A stretch of 64,000 bases of DNA from Ustulina deusta (GCA_023159155.1 JAJNNX010000016.1:909225-973224); one strand, 5' to 3'. Shown: positions 1-12,800, counted from the first letter of the stretch. Program-made: numbers and translations. The notes: generated by a model from the letters alone, not told the origin.

Positions 1-1
1 C

Positions 2-1286
2 TATGACGACTGTCTCTATACTGTCTATCACACTCCCCTGCTTCCTGGCGTGGACGGCTACCGCGTACGAAGCCGGCCCATTCTCAAAACCCCCGGGACG
101 GGAAAGACGGTGCTCGACCTCGAGATAGAGAGGAGCGAACAACGAGATGAGCATATGGGATACTACGACGAATACGGGTATGGTGAACAAGCGGCAAGTC
201 CCAATAACGGAGACAATGAGCATCGTCAATATTCAGACGAAACAGGAATGGCCAAGAATAGCCACCAGGACAGCGGCCATGGTAAGCCTGTTAATAGGTT
301 TGCTCCTGATGCTAAGCAATTTGCCGAGATGTTCGTCTTCTCTTATGGCGTCGTAGTCTTCTGGAATTTTACGGAGCAACAAGAGAAGGCTATTCTGGCT
401 GATATCACTTTTGCCGAGAGTGAGACCGGAGTATCCCTTGTCACACGCCCTCTCGAGCAGAGTGACTTCGAAACTGAAGAGTTCCACTTTGAATACAACG
501 ATGATGTCAAACGTCCACGCATCTTCAACGACATGATCACTCTATTGCCGAGATCCGATCACATGGTCCGACTCACCATCAGTCATGCCATAGCACAAAG
601 CACAAAGCTTTGCTTCTTTGAGGAACGCATGTCCGAAACTCTGACAGACGCTCAAGATGTGCCGAAGCGGCTCGCTTTAACCGGTCAGCTAAACATGACG
701 AGAACAGAGATCGTCAAGATCCTCGGACGCTTGTTCAAGAGTCGCGTCGAAATCAATCTCTGTACGTAAAAGACTCCCATTCATGGAAGTGTTCGTTGCC
801 GATCTAGTGTTTTCTAACATATCTGCAGCGTCCAATATTCTCGATGTCCCCAATTTTTTCTGGGACGCTGAGCCCACACTGCACCCCCTGTACGTGGCCA
901 TTCGCGACTATCTCGAAATCGGCCCACGCACAAAAGTGCTTAACGAGCGATGCCGCGTTTTCCTAGACCTTGCCGAGATACTCTCCGACTCAGTTGCCGA
1001 TTCGAAAATGAGTGCGATCACATGGATCATCATCATTCTTATTATTGTCAGCATCCTAGTCACGGTCACCGAGGTTGTCCTGCGGTTCACAATATTATCT
1101 AAGGAAAGAGGAAATAGTGGCAAGGGGACCGCTTCCCCCGGTACAGTGGATAGATTACCATCCATCCTCGCTCGGTCAAATTATACATTGGACGAATTGA
1201 GGTCATGGGGGGCCAGATTGAGTGAGCAGGAGCGGGGAGCGATATGCGGCGCTGATTTTATTAGCACCACCTATGCGGGCGTTTGA
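2..1286 (+). CDS. DUF155/RMD1-family membrane protein, 5'-truncated by window edge
   Basis: Exons are <2..761 and 829..1286, giving 405 visible residues; the frame is open at the first base, so the gene starts outside the window. The 67-nt intron has GTACGT, a CTAAC branch and CAG, and joining it makes a phase-1 Ser codon and restores one frame. A hydrophilic N-terminal part is followed by the conserved DUF155 block (FAEMFVFSYGVVVFWNF, from about visible residue 107), then NILDVPNFFWDAEP and a single hydrophobic helix near residues 316-338. This domain plus C-terminal helix is the usual plan of yeast Rmd1/Rmd8, fission yeast Sif proteins and mitochondrial RMND1. The molecular role of fungal members is poorly known; membrane anchoring is inferred from the helix. 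A short T-rich 3' flank follows. The family assignment is firm; which paralogue it is remains open. Confidence 0.88.
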
Positions 1287-3962
1287 TCTGAGTCATTGCA
1301 CTTGGGAGGCTATTCTTTTTTCCTTTTTTTTTCCTCTTTTTTCTTTTCCCGTTTCCTTTTGAGTGATAAAAGGTTATAATCTGATTTGGAGTTTGAAAAT
1401 GGGGATACCCGTCGCTAGGAGCACGGCGCCTGGGGAATTAGTGACATTGCTCGAGTACCTCGCGGGAACTTCATGATTACTCTGAGTCACTGAAGCAAGC
1501 AGAGTCTTTGGGGTGAGAGTAGAGAACGGTAGTCAGACCTTAGTGTGTTACCTTTAGACTGGGCTTAACTTTCCACAGGTATCAAATTTTAAGGATCTAT
1601 TAGATTTATCACAGAGAAGACACCAACACCCTCGAGAGCCAGCTGTGGGGCGCTGGGAGATGTATGCCTACTGCCTCTATATCCGGCGGACTTGAATCGT
1701 TATTTATAAATAACCTAAAATATCCAATTACTATATGAGCGCTGGCTCCTGGTGTTTTGGCTGCAAACAGTTGCTCCCGGGAACCCGATCTAAACAATGA
1801 GGCTTAGAAATTATATGCATCATTCCGGTTCAGTCTCAATCTATTATTAGGTGTGATAGGATGGTTTGCTAACGCTTCTTGACGTCCTGCTAGTACTTGA
1901 CTTTGCTGTTAAGAGTATCTACGCAATCATAACATTGAATATCATATGTGTTGATCTTACTTATCCTGGTGGATAATGTGAGTAGGCTCATGTATTGGGG
2001 TACTCACCTGTTCTCACACTATGAGATAGGGTGCCCCTATACTTCCTAGTGTAAATTATCATGTAATTGGGGGATCAAGTCAGGTACTTGACCTATTTGC
2101 AGCTGTTATCTATGCATTGTAACAGGTGATGAGAGTTATTGTTGAGCTGGCGAACGGATACATGATTAGTCATACCGACATCTTCATTAAGAAATTGACA
2201 AATTCGGAAGTGGCCCCTTGATGGGATGTGGAATCGTCCCAGAGAAATGGACAAAGTGAGTACATTCGATTCGGAGTTACTCGCCTTGCCTTCATAACAT
2301 ATTGATGGGTTAACCCTACGCTTCTAAGTATAATTCTCTTGGTCATCATAAAGCACAATGCAATTTTAAAAGGAAAGCTGCTTTTTACATACTAAGAGTT
2401 CTAACTGAGGCAATCGAAGTTAGTTTTAAACAGGCTAAGATGGCTAGAAAGTAGCTATGTAGCTTTATTAGCCATATGTACTCCGTGTATCACACTATAC
2501 CGCTCGTCGGGGTTGTTTTCATGACATATGATTACACATTGAGTGTTATGAAATTATATGCGCAGTGTGTGTGATATGCTCTCAGTCAGAATTCCATTGG
2601 TTAACGTGGCTTTAATATCACAATTCAAGTCTTCGGAGCTACGATCACTTAAATGTAGCATTAAAATTCTAGTATATTTTCTAGTATAGAATCTGGCAAG
2701 AAAAAAAAAAAGGCCCAGAATCTCTTATCCCTTAGATATGGTAACAGGGTTGCTGGTTAGGGGCATCTAGGACAATGGAGAGCGGTTGGTGTAACGGAAC
2801 TATGCTATATTACCAACTGTGATGATTAGACGTAGTTATTGAACAGATTTTATCCATGGTTTTTGCCTTGCAACTCTAGTAAGGAGTAGAAAGCTATTAG
2901 TGTTTAATACTATGCATGGCATGTAGTATCCTTATTCACAAGAGTTTTCTAGCAGTAAACTTTGTGACGCACCAATCAAATCACGAAAAGAGCGGTTTCA
3001 GTGATGTATAGGATGCCGTATCATACATATCACCCTTCATATTATAGTCTTGCATCAGGGCCTGTAGTATAGCCGTTTCGATATGCAAGCGTCCGGGCCA
3101 CATACGGACGTAGGAGGTTGAAATTTCATCCTCATATGTTACCGGATGTAGATACAGATGCAGCCAAGAAACCGATGCATCTCGTCTCCCCTAGTTACGT
3201 GTGGTGTGTACATAGGATGTGGTGCCGTAGTTGAACAGAACAACAGGCCAGTATTACCGGATGGGGAAATCGTCTGTACTGGATGGCGACCCGAAACGTT
3301 CAACTTCCATGGTGAGACAACGAACGGCCCTTTAATAGCATTAGGCACGTAGTGATCCCGCTGCTGCAGGTAGCCTAGCTATGGCTTCGGGAATTTGTGC
3401 GAGTTGCGGTGTTTCTGCGGCCTCCAGGGTTGTGACGGACAACTACTTCGGTCAGTACATGTGTAAATAACTGCGGCCGGATGGGCGTGGAATATTGAGA
3501 CATTAGTGTTACCACGCTCCGTTATCAAATATGAGCTAGTGTTGAAGGTTGTTATTGTAATTTACCTATTAACAGTGACCAGCACAACTGTACACTTGGG
3601 GACATACATTATCGTGACTCGTTTCGCCTTGAAAAGCCACTAGGCTAGATTAGATGATACTAGATAAGTACCTACTTAGAGGTAGGTAACAGGACGGTTA
3701 CTGGCAATTGGAAACTGTGACCTCGCGCTTCTACACAGTATCCTCACATAATACACACTGTCCGAGTAGCACCCATGCACTGCTCAATCGATTCCCAATC
3801 CCAACTCCATAACCGAGAGGCATCAAGGCTGGCTCGACTCACCATTGATCAGCTGATCTGACTTCATTTCATCCCCATTACCTGGAGTCTCATCTTGATC
3901 GACTCCCCCTCATCTGATGAGTGTAGTCCGAATTAAATGACACCGACGCCCTCACCGCAGCA
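1287..3962. other. Intergenic, no supported gene
   Basis: It opens with a pyrimidine-rich stretch just after the DUF155 stop, likely 3' UTR. Apart from an A-run near 2700 and a 64-codon open frame at 3158-3352 with no recognisable motif, I see nothing. The last few hundred bases are presumably the XLF promoter. Confidence 0.6.
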
Positions 3963-5642
3963 ATGGAGTCGCCATCGAGATGGTACCCACTACCTCACTT
4001 CCCAACGCTCCCGGCTCTCCTCGTGTCTGCCCGCTTCGGCGAGTCGTCGTACACGCTGCACGTCACTGACCTTGCCCATGTGTGGGTAGAGAAGCTGGAC
4101 CGGAGGGGAATTCTCTTGCGAAGTCTCCAGGAGAACACCAGCATCGATTTGATCGATGCTGATTCCGAGCAGTGGGCTGTGTTCTTGTCCAAGCTCCAGG
4201 CTGCCTTTGATCCCACGTCGCCGGATCATCGCCTCACCAGCCTCAGTGTCGCCGCCGCCACTGGACCCCATTCCAAGAATCGGGATGGTCTAACGCTGCG
4301 CATCTCCTGTGAACTCCCGCGCCCTCTCGATGCCCTCAAATGGCCGGTACACTTGGTCAAGTGCCAGCCTACTTCAATAGCCTCGGAGCTTGTGCTACCC
4401 CTTATACAGGAGCACCATGCACAGTCCCGTGAGGCTGAAGACCTCATGAACCAACTCAAGGAGAAGGATGCAGTCATAACAAGGCTGCTTGATAAACTAA
4501 GTACGATGCATGCTCCACTGGAGCTCATCTTCAACTCGCTCTCGGCTAAACATGCGACCACCAGAGCTGCTGCCGAGGAGCGGATCAAGGGTCTTGCACC
4601 TTTCGATGAACAAAGATGGAGATCACAACGGAACGTAGAAAGTCCGCAAAATGCCCCAGGTTTGCTACGTAGCGTCTTTGGTGGCTCAGGATTCAGTCAT
4701 GCAATGGGTACGGACCTAGGTGTATCCGACACCCTGAACGATTGGTGGACAAAACTCGGCTCAGAATTCCATACTGCTTCCGACTTTGAAATCAACACCC
4801 CTCGCAAAAAATCGAAAGAGAAAGTCAGCGACAGTAAGGCTTCATCAGAAGATATAGATGAAGACTTCCAAGTGCAAGTCACACCGACGCGTCGCGTGTC
4901 ACGATCGCCCACCAGCGACAACTCAACAAGGGGCAAGGAAACACGTAAGGTCGTTGATAGTGATGGATCTGATGTTCCCGATAGCTATCCAACACCATCA
5001 CAGAATAAGCTTCCTTTGAGAATAGGTAGACCTGGTAACACGAAGACGCCCGCTCAGGACCCGGCCATTAGCCAATCATCCCAGACTCTACATACTGACG
5101 AAGACGATACCGCATCGGAGACGGAAGATGAGGAGCAGCCTGAACAGTCGAAGCACATTGGAGAGTCTAAAGCTCGCTTAGGGACAATTGGAAGGCCAAA
5201 GCAACTACCCGAACCCACGAAGCAGGCAACTGCAACAGACATATTGGCGGAAGCTAATGACGAGACGCCGTCTGGTTCAGATTCCGGTAGTGACAGCTCA
5301 CCAGAGCATCAGCAGTCTTCAACAAGAGCCCCAGCGACACCACGTAAAGGAGCACTTGGTCGAATAGGGGGGAAGTCCAAGGCTGCTGCTAATCCTCCGG
5401 AAAAGTCTACACATGGTACTGCGAGTGATGATTCTATATTACCAAAGAAGACCGAGGTCAGAAAGCTAGGTGCTATAGGGAAAAAACCTCGTACAGATCC
5501 TAAGACACTTCACTCCGACATCCCAGTAGACCCGGAAGAATTGGAGACTGACGAACAGAAAGCTGAGCGGAAACGTGTTGAACTAGCAAAGGAACTGAAT
5601 CGGCAAGGCACGGTTCCAGCAAGGAAAAAGAGAAAATTCTGA
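3963..5642 (+). CDS. nej1: XLF/Nej1-type non-homologous end-joining factor
   Basis: A single exon of 559 codons. Residues 1-135 look like the XRCC4/XLF head domain (RWYPLPHFPTLPALLVSARF, then TLHVTDLAHVWVEKLDR). An amphipathic coiled coil follows at about 141-180 (EHHAQSREAEDLMNQLKEKD...), and the rest is a long Ser/Thr/acidic tail. Fungal XLF/Nej1 proteins support DNA ligase IV at double-strand breaks in the nucleus. The tail carries four spaced copies of an LG-x-IG-[RKG]-like motif, at about 352-356 (LRIGR), 406-411 (LGTIGR), 465-470 (LGRIGG) and 502-507 (LGAIGK). The protein ends in the basic RKKRKF. XLF proteins are known to use a short basic C-terminal motif for Ku binding, so this ending may do the same (inference). 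The ATG starts the conserved head directly, which supports this start. Confidence 0.87.
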   Translation: MESPSRWYPLPHFPTLPALLVSARFGESSYTLHVTDLAHVWVEKLDRRGILLRSLQENTSIDLIDADSEQWAVFLSKLQAAFDPTSPDHRLTSLSVAAATGPHSKNRDGLTLRISCELPRPLDALKWPVHLVKCQPTSIASELVLPLIQEHHAQSREAEDLMNQLKEKDAVITRLLDKLSTMHAPLELIFNSLSAKHATTRAAAEERIKGLAPFDEQRWRSQRNVESPQNAPGLLRSVFGGSGFSHAMGTDLGVSDTLNDWWTKLGSEFHTASDFEINTPRKKSKEKVSDSKASSEDIDEDFQVQVTPTRRVSRSPTSDNSTRGKETRKVVDSDGSDVPDSYPTPSQNKLPLRIGRPGNTKTPAQDPAISQSSQTLHTDEDDTASETEDEEQPEQSKHIGESKARLGTIGRPKQLPEPTKQATATDILAEANDETPSGSDSGSDSSPEHQQSSTRAPATPRKGALGRIGGKSKAAANPPEKSTHGTASDDSILPKKTEVRKLGAIGKKPRTDPKTLHSDIPVDPEELETDEQKAERKRVELAKELNRQGTVPARKKRKF

Positions 5643-6442
5643 GCCGAATACAACGTGGGAGGTTTAGGGATTCTTGTTATCGCTGACGTAATAAATCGCG
5701 TATTTCGCAGAAGCCTCTCATTTCGCATTATTGTTGCTCTTGATCCTAATTTCGCACTACATAAGGCTTCAACAAGCGCTATAGTAATCGTGACATAGAT
5801 TACTGACGTAGACAAGAGCTAAGAGGGGGCTTTGCCTTATCCTTGCGTATAGAGATGAGCTCCGCTATCCATTGATATGCGGTGAGTGGACTAATGGTAA
5901 TAATGGCCTCTGTTGACCAAAGAAATCGTGATAAACTCGGCGCTCCGAAAGAAAGAAAGCAAGGGGGAAATGAAGGGTGGCCGAGCTAATTAGTGTATGT
6001 AAGTTAAGTGTACGGAAGGCTCATAGCTACCTGTGAAGTTCTTGAAGTCTATTGACTGGGCTTCTATAACTACATCTGGCTATACAGGAGTATCCCTAGT
6101 ACCCTCTGGGCTTCAGGCATACTCCTTGTAGCCCACACTTATCATTTAAAAATAACCTACACAGGATGTTTAGCTTGAAGCTAGTTATTTGTCTACCTAG
6201 CAATACGGCCGTACAAAACAAAACAAAACATAATAACTAGTAATACTGAGGCTCGTTTGTTACAAAGGACAATTCTGATGGGTTATTGTCAACGTCCGGA
6301 AACGGGCAAATACGCTTAATATTTGCCTTTGTTCACTATCAACCGACGCTTATGAAACCTGCAGAGTCAAAAAAATTGGTATCATGATTTCTCATAGAAT
6401 TGGTTAATCAGACTAATTACAATATTTTTCAATTCCTACAAT
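5643..6442. other. Intergenic between XLF and kinase
   Basis: No open frame with recognisable content. Contains a short AAAAC-type repeat near 6215-6230. It holds the XLF 3' flank and the kinase promoter, both on the plus strand. Confidence 0.6.
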
Positions 6443-9400
6443 ATGGCGAGCAAGGCAACGGCCAAAAGATCGGGACAACTGGCGCACAACCTAAGGGGTG
6501 GCCCAGGGGGCAAGCGAGCGCGCGTTGCTGTCAATCCATACCGTCCCTACCGACATCGTGGAGTTCTCATTCCCTTCAATAATAGAGATGATAACAACCA
6601 GTGGTCATCCGATTCTAGAATTCAAGAAGAGGGGTTCATTTTCGTAGACTGTTTATCTCTCAACGTCTTTGTGGTACAGTCTGTACAGACTGGAAGGATT
6701 TTCATTAATAAAGTAATGCGAGCGGGTATGCCATCTTTGCTCGTTTCGTCTTATAACATCTCTCGCAGAAGTAAACTCGTTCGTCTGGGGATCTCTGTGG
6801 CCATATGTTTCCATGCTCGTGATATTCCGCGAGTACTAACTCCAGACTTGGCAGATAACCGTGAAGATCCGGATCTGGACTGTCGGAGGCCAGATGAGCA
6901 GGCTGAAGAGCTCCGAATATCGACCGCACCACAGGCCGAATACCGACTACCAGGAGCCCGCAGAGTAGGACGTATTCCGAGGACCTATTTCAGCGAGTTG
7001 GCTCTCTGGCAAGACATTGGCAATGGGACTTACTCGTTATATTTTGAGTGAGCAATGCATTTTCCTCCTCACATAACGACATCGGCTGATTCGAACTTTG
7101 TAGCTACTACAACGGTGGTACTCTGGGCCAACTCGAGGAGCAGTACATCAGTAGACAACGGCCAATTCCCGAACACTTCAGTGAGTGACAATGATTTCCT
7201 TTTCTTTTTGCACCATTTGACCGAAGCCGAGAAAATCTACGGCGTTTGGACAGTTCTTCGCTCAACTTTCTTAAGTACCCCTCGATATTGTCATCTCGTT
7301 CACGCCAAGAAGTAATAGCTGACTGACTATAATTACCAAGTATGGCATGTGTTCTTAACACTCATTGAAGCTGTGAGGTACTTGCACACCGGATGCTTGC
7401 CCGGCGAGGACAACGAGCCTCATGGTTGGGTCCGTGAGTGAGCCCTGATACTGACCCCAGAGAGAAATGCAGAAGAGGTAATTGCTTACACTCATGATTA
7501 AAGCAATACATCATCGCGACATTGCTCCGAACAATATTTTCCTCCACTATGCCGAACGACCGGCCTCAGAAGTAGAGCCTCCAGAGGGTTTCCAAACAAA
7601 CGCGTTTCCTGAGATCGTCCTCGGCGGCTTTGGGCATGGGGCTGTGGAGGGTGACGACGCGCGCAAAATCGGCTGGGGCCGTTGGAATGAAATTGGGGAG
7701 ACAGCACCGTGGCAGGATACGTACGCGGTCTTTTCGACTATCAAGAGACTGTGTATGTGTCATATTGGGGAGGGAATAATCGGGGATCGTCTTTTCGTCC
7801 CGGAGTGTTTGCCATGTAAGTGCTATCTCTAGAATATGGCCGTTGTCTTGTGCCGCAGCCCAAGGTGGGAGTCTATTCTGGCCTCCTTGGTGGCAATCCC
7901 CATCGTGCCCTTGGTATACAAGAGGCTGTCAAGAAATCAGTTGGCTAACTACCGAGGACTCACATATTGCTAGGTAACGAGATAAACGATTACATTCAGG
8001 GAGACGACATGCCATATTCTGCCGATCTACTTACACTGTTAGAAACATGGGAGTATGGGAATTGCGCAAACAGCAGCATTACAGAATCACAACTCAATGC
8101 AAACGGTGTTTCGATTCCGAATAGACAGCTTATACCAGACTTGAACGACATGGTTGATATGGCGCTACCACTGGCAAGGAGAGTTGTTCGACGGTACCGC
8201 AGGCCTGGAGGCGTTATGCCTGTAGATTGGTATCGGTGAGTGCCCTAAACCTCCGACCTTTTACACACCCGTAGCATCGCCAAAAGCCAGGAGGTTTTCT
8301 ACACAGAAATTCGATGATACCCCCCTCCTCCCCCCTCTTCCCCTTTTTCTTCTGGCTTGTACTGCCACCGTCGATACGAAGAAAAGTGAGGGGGAAAAGA
8401 AAGACTCTTTCCAGTATCTTGAATCTGCCTTAATGCCCCGAACCATCGCACGCTCATCCGCTATTAGCCTATTATTATGACCATGTCATGTGCTTGGACT
8501 CGGAAATCCCTATATGCTCTGGAATCTTTTCCCAACCCAACGCAAAGAGTGCTAACTACGGACTGTTACTAATCTAGACAACTTGACGTCTCTTGGACAA
8601 AACCAAAGAGCCTAATGCCGGTACGTCTTGTGTGCTTCATTTGCGCTTTTCGCATGTCTTGGAGTAACTATTGACCCTCTATGTTTCTAGTACGAATGGT
8701 GGCCATTACCAAACGACGATGAAGGTGAAAACATTGTCTATCAAATTATATATGGCGGTGATGAATTCGACAATGATGACGATGTCTATGACGACGATGA
8801 TAACCGCGATGACGGTAGCCAGTCTGAGAACGACAAGGACAGCGATGGCAAAGATATTGGCAAACAGGATAACAACAGTCAGAGCGGCAAAAGTGAGAAC
8901 AGCAATATTCAGATCACAGGCGGTAGCAAAGAGCGCAGCAGTAGTCCGGATAGTAAGAAGAAGGGCAGTGATACCAAGAGCAATAGCAGTCAGGGCATTA
9001 AGAACCAGGACGGCGATAACAAGCCCAGCGGTAGTCAAGATAGTAACAGCCAGGCTGGAAAAAGCCCAGGTGGCGATGACCCAGACGATGATGGCATATC
9101 AGACGGCAGCCCAGTGAGCGATATCCCCGAGCACGAATGCCCGCAGCCGAACCTCGAAACCCACTTAGCGAAACTACAGCCTCTCCTACGACTTGAAGAA
9201 GATTATCCCGACTTTCGAGAACCCTCTAGACTAGTAATGCTAGTATACGGACTACCCTCTATGTCTGAAATCCAATATTTCCCAGATCGGCCGGCCCCTG
9301 ATCTCCCTGATTCGCCGCCCCCTTCGTCTTCAGATGGTGATGATGATGATACCAGCATAGCTTCCCCTTCAATAATGGAGAGCAGCTCAACCCACCCGCC

Positions 9401-9698
9401 TACCTCGACTGAGTCGGGTAGCTCGTATGGTGCAACGGGGGGAAGAGGAGGGAGAGGAGGAAGGAGGGGAGGGCGTGGTGGGCGTGGTGGTCAGTCGGGA
9501 GGGGGAGACAATATGCCACCTCGACAAAACCCACTACGAGCGAACAGGTATACAGGATCATACAGCTATCGAAAAAACGCACGGGCGGAAGACGTACGTA
9601 TTATTAAGAATCCCTCACTTCTAGAGGCGGTAGCTGACCCCCAAACATCCAGACTCTTCTTGGTCGGGTATACAACAAAGTCAGAGAAGGGAGATTAA
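6443..9698 (+). CDS. Kinase-like protein with acidic low-complexity tail and RGG box
   Basis: Exons: 6443..6725, 6855..7047, 7104..7180, 7341..7433, 7504..7815, 7974..8235, 8578..8620, 8691..9698, giving 756 residues. All joins keep frame and use GT-AG. The first intron (129 nt, CTAAC branch) is open in frame, so a 799-residue retained form is possible. Kinase signs: FINK with Lys90, the block EELRISTAP..RVGRIPRTYFSELALWQ, YYNGGTL, FLTLIEAVRYLH, catalytic loop HHRDIAPNN (Asp221) and WQDTYAVFSTIKRLC. At the DFG position it reads GGFGHG, so the usual metal-binding Asp is Gly257. After the kinase region (ending near VSWTKPKSLMP), the last exon adds an acidic Ser/Asp/Asn/Gly/Lys region (about 446-561) and an Arg-Gly-Gly repeat (about 671-693). 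It resembles a fungus-specific kinase-like family; the substrate is unknown. Activity is doubtful because of the DFG change. Confidence 0.8.
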
Positions 9699-9842
9699 GC
9701 CACGGGAAGAAAAGGCCAAGCGCATTCCGTGGTAGGAAGAGCCGACGCCGTTCACCTGTGTTCGATACACGGTTCTCATCCTAGTCTTTCTTTTCTCTTA
9801 CACCACTCATTGGATAGACACAGAAACTTGTCGTTCTTCGAT

Positions 9843-9867
9843 ATTTATTTATTTATTTATTTATTTA
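9843..9867. repeat. (ATTT)n microsatellite
   Basis: About six tandem ATTT units lie 145 bases after the kinase stop codon. Confidence 0.85.
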
Positions 9868-12800
9868 ACATTAACGTGGGTGCTGTCCCTAGTTAGGGCT
9901 AACCACGTCTCCCAGAGCCATACATCGCAGGGTTATGGAGGGTTCTACATTATTATGTATTACATCTCAGTGCTGCTCACGTGCCTATCCACGCTATTGC
10001 AGGGTCTGGGTCTATCCAACCCGTCCTTGTTTCTCTCTTATGTTGATTATCTCGGGCATATTTTCATGAAGAAGTCGGTCTTCTCCACGAACGTTGCCCA
10101 TTCCACGCTCTCGTCCCCTAGAAATGTTGAATATGCCGCCCTCGGTGTCCGAGTCGGCATCAGCCTGTGTTTCCGCAATCGTCCGCAGAAGAAGATATGC
10201 TGGGGGCTTTTCCTTTCCCCACAGCTGCAATGGTTGTTTGAGTTACTCTGAATAATCATCTCCCTGCATATATCTTGTTTTTTTTTTGTTTTTGTTTTTT
10301 TGGACAGGCAGTCTCACTCTTACAGGACAACTGTACTACCCCTAGCGTGCTCTTGTGACTTTTCAACCAGAGCAGGGGAGACTAGATACACGGATAGAGG
10401 AATACATCACCAAAACCTGTCGGTATCCTTCGATCCCTAGAGGTCTGTTATTGATAAGGGCCCGTTTGATTTTGCCACGGCGTTTAGCAGTGACAGAATC
10501 GTACCATAGAGCATCGGGGGAGTTGAAGTTTCGCCCCTATCAAGCAGACCGCGAAGTCCTACGTTATGACTTGTGCTACGTGATTATCTAGTTATGCTGT
10601 GTCATTGTATAGGAGGTCATGTGGAAGCAACTTGTGTTGGCATGATAAACTAGTTGTTTCTTATTCCTCCAGCACCTATATTATTCCAAGCTCCCAGATT
10701 AGGGTATATTCCCGATTGGGTGTTTACTGCGCCGGGGACTCTCGGCATGATGGTGGAGTGGTAAAAACAAGTCCGTCGTCAGGGCTGCTCGGGTGCTTCT
10801 TTGGCGAATAGCATGTCCCACATCATCGCGGCGTAAACAATCCCTTACTGACAACTTTGTCCTTCGCGTCGCGTACAAGGTGTGGGGAACTTCTCATTCC
10901 CCCTCTCCTTCAAGTCCCCATAGTCAGAGTTCCACGAAGGCACAAGGTCTGTGACAACTTGCGTCGGGTTAGACTCGGTCTATTTGGCGGTCTAATAGGT
11001 CCCTTTTTCAGAAGCGCCTTGCCTTTGTGCTGGCAGGGGTTTGACGATACTGTCTCGTGAGGGGCTCAGAGGTGACCCAACTCCCAATACACAACCCTGC
11101 GCTGGCACACTTACAACCCTTATCCTTGACTCGCCGATCCCGATCCAAAATTACAATGGCCTAGTTTGGATAAACCAACGGCTGTCAATATTCGCAGAAC
11201 AAGGATTAAGATAACACTTGATGTTTCAATGCTACGCCAGCAAGGCGTAGGTATTGGCCGTTTATCGCATGTTCCTTGTAAGTACTTGTCTATACATCGT
11301 GGTAGGCACCTTTGACAGTGAGACGGTGAAAATCTTTACTTATTTAATGTGTATTTTATTTTATTTTTTCTCTTGTGGATGGTGATAGTTATACTCGCTC
11401 GCCTATTCTAGCCACTTCAAATCCTATCCGAAGAACTAAGTTGTGGTTTCACAAGGTTAGGATTTCCTTTTAAACAGAAGATCGAATTCTGGCCCTCAGT
11501 CGCAACACAGTGCTTGCTTGAAAACCTGATGCTTCAATGTAACTCTGTACCTCATTGCAGATCAAAAAGTATCTTCAAGTCACTCGTTACTAACCTGAGC
11601 CACACCGGGGTACTTCTAGCGAACTTGGTAACTATACTACAAAAAGCATTAGCTACGGCGCTGGCGACGGCACAGACCACGTGGCGGTTTTCTCGGCGTT
11701 GAGCGACGCTTCACGGGCTTCTTGACAGAACAGGTGACGAAATCGTAAGAAGCTGACATCATCGCAGCCTTCACTCTACGGCTTCTTTCCGTGATGTAGA
11801 GCGGCGTCGTTCTCGCTAAGCTACATCTATCGGCTAGGAGATTTGCCGTTTGAAACGAATTTGTGTCTCCGGGGAGAACTGTAAGCTCTGAAGCACAACA
11901 TTCCTCACCAGGTCACACTCCGCTAAAGACACAGCGGCAGTTTCTTCCTCAACGTAGAGATAGGAATACACCAACGCAGGAATGTTGAGTATGTAGCACC
12001 GGCGCATAGACCGGCCGAGATTTCTCTTACTCTTCGGGCCTCCAGGTATGGTTGGACGACTGTTCTGACGGCCGAGTCTTCCTTCAAACGGTGGTCATGG
12101 GGGGAGACCTCTACGATCCTATTCGCTACGGCTCATCTTTGTTACCGCCTCATATTCTCGTATTGCAGATTCGAAACTCCCTCATGGAATACCATGTAAC
12201 TAATACATTGATCACTTGTGCAGTCCTGTACCTCCAGGCGAGCTTGGTCGTTTGAACCGGGCGTTTACACCGCCGGGCGAAAGCGAAATGTAACGAGCAC
12301 GATAGCGCCCTGAGTAGCATTCATATTCCAGGGGCGAAGTGATCAACATCCCGCAAGTCGTGGCACCCGAGTTGTGACAAGAGCTTTTGAGTAGCTCGAT
12401 GCACTATTCAGTCAAGTTGTCCAGGAGAACACGTCAGCGATCATCCGCGTACGACCCAGCAAGTACTTCGAAAAGGGTCACGGCGCTCACGACGAGAGCC
12501 ACATACTCGCGCGTCACCACGGGTTCCCCTTGTTTCCTGTACGCTCGCTCGCAATCTGACCGCCCGTTTGTACCAGCTGGTGTGCGCCGTATTCGTAACA
12601 TCTCTCTCGCTACTTCGACGTTACTTCGTGCAATACAGGCGGCTCCTGTGAGCCACCAGCGATGCCATGATCCGCATTACGTGGTGTATCGAGAGAAGAT
12701 TATAACTGCGGCGCGGCACAGAGGATTCCTCTTTCAACGCAATAGTGCGTCAGGGTGTAACCGGCCGGGAAACAGAGCAGCACCCGGGACCTTGCGCCGA

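Noticed and set aside
8671..9117. Open frame of 148 codons, Met/Thr/Ala/Arg-rich
   Set aside because: It is an out-of-frame reading of the acidic low-complexity kinase exon; the exon frame 8691-9698 is open throughout and splices in phase.
9880..10251. Open frame of 123 codons just after the kinase gene
   Set aside because: No domain or homology recognised; probably chance, or a non-coding transcript.
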